Shown here: positions 7,166 through 10,191 of the stretch, piece by piece
Numbering within the stretch: the first letter of the stretch is position 1
Layout: each line of letters begins with the position of its first letter
Origin: Candidatus Omnitrophota bacterium
Lineage (GTDB): Bacteria; Omnitrophota; Gorgyraeia; JAFGHF01
NCBI GenBank assembly: GCA_024543015.1
Contig: JAMXCY010000023.1
Coordinates: 1 to 10,191, forward strand
Reading direction: 5' to 3'
DNA: 10,191 nucleotides
Position numbers and translations under genes: made by a program
Notes under the pieces: generated by a model
The model's input: the letters and a program-made list of their open reading frames with translations, nothing else
Told to the model about the DNA's origin: nothing
Database searches by the model: none

Positions 7166-7707
7166 CTCTTCTTTCCTTTTAAAACTATTCTTTCAATTGC
7201 TTCTAATAAGTCTCGGGCGATGAAGTCGGGCTTGGTGTCTAAATCTTCCAACTTCGTATTGCCCGATTGAACAAAGATACTTTTGGCGCCAATGCCTTTG
7301 GCTGCCAGGACATCGCGCCTTGCGTCCCCTATATAGTATGTATCCGCAAAGTTTACCCGCGTGCCTTCAGTAGCTTTAGAAAATAACCCGGTTTTAGGCT
7401 TGCGACAATTGCAGTCATCTGCATCTTGATGGAAACAATAATTTACAGAATCTATTTTTCCCCCTGCCTTTTCTACTTCTTTTAACATATTTTTAGTAAG
7501 AATATTTACATCTTCCTGCGTATAAAGACCTTTAGCTACTCCGGCTTGATTGGAAATCACGATTACGCTAAATCCTGCCTGGTTCAACCTTTTCAAAGCT
7601 TCCAGCGACCCAGGTAAAAACTCAAACTCCTGCCAAGATTTTATATAATCGCCAAAACCGGCGTCTCGGTTAATCACCCCGTCTCTATCTAGAAAGATTG
7701 TCTGCAT
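7162..7707 (-). CDS. gmhB: D-glycero-D-manno-heptose-1,7-bisphosphate 7-phosphatase
   Basis: HAD-superfamily phosphatase that removes the 7-phosphate from heptose bisphosphate on the way to ADP- or GDP-heptose for lipopolysaccharide core or surface glycans. The 181-aa size is typical. HAD motif I is FLDRDGVIN (5-13) with nucleophile D7 and acid/base D9. Motif II is ISNQAGVAKG (51-60). The zinc loop has C91, H93, C99 and C101, followed by RKPKTG (102-107). Motif IV is GDARRD (127-132). The zinc loop and short length fit GmhB; the related histidinol-phosphatase domain of HisB shares much of this, but the neighbours are glycosyltransferases, not his genes. The start lies 23 bases inside the preceding gene; AAGAGG 5 bases upstream supports it. 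No other heptose genes (gmhA, hldE, waaF/C) are in the window. Confidence 0.92.
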   Translation of the reverse strand: MQTIFLDRDGVINRDAGFGDYIKSWQEFEFLPGSLEALKRLNQAGFSVIVISNQAGVAKGLYTQEDVNILTKNMLKEVEKAGGKIDSVNYCFHQDADDCNCRKPKTGLFSKATEGTRVNFADTYYIGDARRDVLAAKGIGAKSIFVQSGNTKLEDLDTKPDFIARDLLEAIERIVLKGKKR

Positions 7708-8479
7708 TTTTACCTCTTGTCAATTCCCAATATTTAGCCCATTTCAAACAATGAATGTATGAATCTAAAATACAATAGATAAAACCGTGAATACCATCGC
7801 GAAAGCCCTGCCTTTTAACATATGTCTTCCAAAACAATTTTAAAGGTTTTATGCCCAAATGATATCTTATTTCCTTGCTGCTCACCAATCCACGCTCTCT
7901 CAATAACCTTTTCGCCTCTACAGATGTATAATAGTTATGTCTTTCTATTAGTTGGCTGATATCCCGACACAAATGGTGTTCCATATCTGCGTTTATCTGC
8001 CCGATTTTACCTTGCACATCTATAAGTTCATGCACGCTGGCTCCTACATATTTACCAGCGTTTTTTTTAAATAATCTTAAAAAGTCATGATACCAGCCAC
8101 CATACAATAGGGGTTTACCCAAAAAATGATTCTTTCGTTTAAACTTATAGCCAGCGCAACCTGAACCATCGACAAGTATCTTTTGAATGGCCTGCTTTAA
8201 TTCTGCGCTAACTATCTCATCAGCATCCATCTGTAAAATCCAGTCACTACTGGCATTATTAATGCCAATATTGCGCTGTCGATCAAAGTTTCCTCCAGAT
8301 TTATGCGATATTACTCTGGCGCCATATTTTTGGCAAATCTCTACAGTCTTATCTGTGCTCAAATCATCAATCACAATAATCTCATCAACCCATTTTATGC
8401 TTTCTAAGCAAAGAGCAATCTTGTCTTCCTCGTTTTTAGTAATAATTACTGCGGATAAGGAGGCTTTATTATTGCTCAT
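7685..8479 (-). CDS. GT2 glycosyltransferase, WaaE/KdtX-like
   Basis: Family 2 (GT-A fold) glycosyltransferase of 264 aa, resembling the WaaE/KdtX group that adds a hexose to lipopolysaccharide inner core. The nucleotide-sugar site is AVIITKNEED (10-19) and IDDLSTDKT (37-45), and the metal-binding motif is MDADE (84-88). The segment GGNFDRQRNIGI (62-73), the GGWYHDFLRLFKK stretch (127-139) and VHE (149-151) are typical of that group. The C-terminal helix region (about 205-253) is rich in aromatic and basic residues and may associate with the membrane. It lies directly before gmhB and overlaps it, which suits a role in heptose-containing core glycan. AGAGG sits 6 bases before the ATG, which lies 11 bases inside the preceding gene. 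The family is clear; the acceptor is inferred only. Confidence 0.88.
   Translation of the reverse strand: MSNNKASLSAVIITKNEEDKIALCLESIKWVDEIIVIDDLSTDKTVEICQKYGARVISHKSGGNFDRQRNIGINNASSDWILQMDADEIVSAELKQAIQKILVDGSGCAGYKFKRKNHFLGKPLLYGGWYHDFLRLFKKNAGKYVGASVHELIDVQGKIGQINADMEHHLCRDISQLIERHNYYTSVEAKRLLRERGLVSSKEIRYHLGIKPLKLFWKTYVKRQGFRDGIHGFIYCILDSYIHCLKWAKYWELTRGKNADNLSR
7713..7718 (-). promoter_or_regulatory. Ribosome binding site of gmhB inside the preceding gene
   Basis: AAGAGG lies 5 bases before the gmhB ATG at 7707, within the last codons of the WaaE-like gene. It supports a genuine 23-base overlap over a later start. Confidence 0.65.
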
Positions 8480-9491
8480 AGATTACCTCTGCTTTATGCA
8501 AAGATTTAAAACTATTTAATCTCTTTCCATAATTCTGATCATCTACGTATATTTTGTCAAATTTCTTTTTGCGTTTTAAAATTCTCCAAAAGCTGATTAG
8601 ACCAAAAAACTGTTTTGGTAAATTATAAATATAAATATTGGAATGCTGCTTAATTTTTTGTTTATTTTGCTCTTTTAAAAGAATCCAAACTATGTGTCCC
8701 TGGCGGGCCAGCTTTAAGGATTCTGCATTTATCTTTTCTGTATCTGTAGAGTTATCTTTGCTGAGCACATAAAGGATGCGCTGCATCTTTCCCCATTTAG
8801 CAAAGAATATCTGTCGATTTCGCCTAAAATTTTGATTAAATCTTTCGTGTTTTATAAATGAGCGTCTCTCGCGATGATAGACATAACTTGCCTTGGCACA
8901 AACAGAGAAATATCCCAACTGCTGTGCTCTTTTACTGAAATCAGCGTCTTCAAAATTACCCATTCCGTATATTTCGTCAAAAAGGCCAACTTCTTGAATA
9001 ACTTTACGCTTGATCAGCATACAAAATCCAGTAGCCCAGGCCAGTTCAGAGTACTTTCCTGTATAAGTTTTTAATTCTTGGGCAAGCGATTCTGGAGTTT
9101 GTCCCCTTTTTGGCTTGCAACCTAAGGTATTGCTATTAGCATTAACTATGCCTATATCTTCCCTTGCCTCGGCTACCTTAAGCATCTCTGATAGCCACCC
9201 TTCGGTAACTTCTGTATCATTATTTAGAAGGCAAAGATAGGGAGCACTAGATTCTCTTAGGCCTTGATTGGTAGCCTTAACAAATCCCAGATTCTCGGTA
9301 TTTCTGATTAAAACAACCTGCTCAGAGTGATTTTCTTTAACACTATCTAAATACTCTGCTGTCTGGGGGCCGCTGGCATTATCCACTATAATCAATCTAA
9401 AATGGAGGCGTGTATGTTTAAACAGAGATGCTAGAGATGCCTTTGTGTATTCTAGCTGATTCCAAACTGGAATAATAATATCACATTTCAT
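8469..9491 (-). CDS. GT2 glycosyltransferase with an extra C-terminal Rossmann-like segment
   Basis: 340-aa protein in two parts. Residues 1-235 form a GT2 (GT-A) catalytic domain of the rhamnosyltransferase-like sort: CDIIIPVWNQ (3-12), VDNAS (36-40), NLGFVKATNQG (67-77), LNNDTEV (89-95) with NND at the metal-binding position, ATGFCMLIKR (153-162) and FEDADFSKRA (180-189), which holds the likely catalytic acid. Residues from about 236 to 340 are not part of the standard domain. They read RILYVLSKDN (238-247), then a helix and GHIVWILL (265-272), like the opening beta-alpha-beta of a GT-B glycosyltransferase, and stop before any such domain would be complete. Its ATG overlaps the preceding stop by four bases (ATGA). 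Codons here look AT-richer than in priA or fmt. The sugar transferred is unknown. Confidence 0.88.
   Translation of the reverse strand: MKCDIIIPVWNQLEYTKASLASLFKHTRLHFRLIIVDNASGPQTAEYLDSVKENHSEQVVLIRNTENLGFVKATNQGLRESSAPYLCLLNNDTEVTEGWLSEMLKVAEAREDIGIVNANSNTLGCKPKRGQTPESLAQELKTYTGKYSELAWATGFCMLIKRKVIQEVGLFDEIYGMGNFEDADFSKRAQQLGYFSVCAKASYVYHRERRSFIKHERFNQNFRRNRQIFFAKWGKMQRILYVLSKDNSTDTEKINAESLKLARQGHIVWILLKEQNKQKIKQHSNIYIYNLPKQFFGLISFWRILKRKKKFDKIYVDDQNYGKRLNSFKSLHKAEVIYEQ
8486..8490 (-). promoter_or_regulatory. Ribosome binding site of the WaaE-like gene
   Basis: AGAGG lies 6 bases before the ATG at 8479 and within the last codons of the previous GT2 gene. It supports the 11-base overlap. 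Confidence 0.6.
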
Positions 9492-10191
9492 AATGTTAGC
9501 TCTCTGTATCTATGTGGGTCAGAGGCTCTAATATAATCGAATATCGTGTTTAGTCGGTCTCTATATCTATGATGTGAAGTAACTAGTTGATGCCCTGCGT
9601 AAGCTATTTGCTCTCTTTCTTCCGGGTGACTAAGGTAATAGTCGATTAGCTTATATAGCTCTTTGGGATTTCTATAAATTACCAAGTGTTCTCTGTCCTT
9701 AAGCAATTCTTCCAATCCATTATTTTTAATATAATTTGTCAAAAGCAAACTACCACAACTCATCGCTTCAAACATTCTCATATTGATGTCATTTCTTATA
9801 GAATAATTAAATCCTATTTTTGCAGAACTATAAATCTCAGATATCTTCGTATATTCTGCTATTCCTAAAAAGCTTTTGGGGTATCTCTCTTTTATCTTTT
9901 TTAACAACGCACCGCGTAAGCTTTTCTTGCCTTCAGTACCTACAAAGGCAACATCAAATTTTTTCTCAAGATTAATCTTTCTGTGGATCTCCGGGTCGCA
10001 ACCCAAAGGGACCCACAAGGTTCTTACCTTTTTCCTTCGCCTCAATTTCTCAGCGCCTTCTTTTTGCGCACAAAAAACAAAGTCATAATGACTAACCTGC
10101 TTCTCAATTTTTTTGTAGGGTTTTTTAAGATGGGGATCATTAAGTAAAATAACAGCGGGGGGAAGAGGCGGGGGGGGTGCGTGGGGTTTTG
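9488..10191 (-). CDS. CgeB-like glycosyltransferase, 5' end outside window
   Basis: C-terminal part (233 visible residues) of a glycosyltransferase of the CgeB / group 1-like type (GT-B fold). The frame is open to the window edge; a TTG at 10045 has no reason to be the start because recognisable sequence continues before it (AVILLNDPH, then HYDFVFCAQKEGAEKLR). Further on come VPLGCDPEIH, FDVAFVGTEG, KIGFNYSIRNDINMRMFEAM and SCGSLLLTN, the region that binds the nucleotide sugar in this family, with the usual glutamate in RMFEA. A terminal helix region carries the HPEEREQIAYAG pattern common at the end of such enzymes. It is the first gene of the overlapping run and probably works on the same surface glycan as the two GT2 enzymes. 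The outermost ~35 bases are a run of G and C that translates to mostly proline and may be sequencing error. Confidence 0.82.
   Translation of the reverse strand, partial: KPHAPPPPLPPAVILLNDPHLKKPYKKIEKQVSHYDFVFCAQKEGAEKLRRRKKVRTLWVPLGCDPEIHRKINLEKKFDVAFVGTEGKKSLRGALLKKIKERYPKSFLGIAEYTKISEIYSSAKIGFNYSIRNDINMRMFEAMSCGSLLLTNYIKNNGLEELLKDREHLVIYRNPKELYKLIDYYLSHPEEREQIAYAGHQLVTSHHRYRDRLNTIFDYIRASDPHRYRELTL

Noticed and set aside
9488..10045. Treating the TTG at 10045 as the start of a complete 185-residue protein
   Set aside because: The same frame continues with family-like sequence to the window edge, so the gene is truncated by the window, not short.

Overview
The window is a compact bacterial stretch read almost entirely on the minus strand, probably one end of a metagenome-derived contig. 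Gene content suggests a Gram-negative organism: a GmhB-type heptose phosphatase and a WaaE-like glycosyltransferase point to lipopolysaccharide, and coding density is very high with overlapping genes. Content and style would fit a candidate phylum such as Omnitrophota or a relative. That placement is a guess from gene content, not a phylogenetic result.

Reading in the direction of transcription (10191 down to 1), there are two blocks. Block 1 (10191-3325) is a run of seven genes, each overlapping the next by 1-23 bases: a CgeB-like glycosyltransferase (cut by the window end), a GT2 glycosyltransferase with an extra C-terminal domain, a WaaE-like GT2 glycosyltransferase, gmhB, a GT28 glycosyltransferase of the MGDG synthase/diacylglycerol glucosyltransferase type, a family 4 uracil-DNA glycosylase and priA. 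The first five make cell-envelope glycans or glycolipids. The last two act in DNA repair and replication restart, yet are translationally coupled to the glycan genes.

Block 2 (2663-1) holds fmt (methionyl-tRNA formyltransferase) and then an EF-G-like GTPase of the EF-G2 type, whose C-terminus lies outside the window. Both act in translation. Between the blocks, on the plus strand, sits a TPR-repeat protein of unknown partner. It occupies the place where many bacteria have def in the order priA-def-fmt. A near-consensus sigma-70 promoter for it overlaps the fmt start codon, and its tail converges on the priA tail with 7 bases between the stop codons.

No RNA genes, CRISPR arrays, insertion sequences or long repeats were seen, and no gene-free gap exceeds 50 bases. 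No clearly new system is evident. The best leads are a substituted Walker B residue in PriA, the TPR gene with its unusual start region, and the extra domain on one GT2 enzyme.
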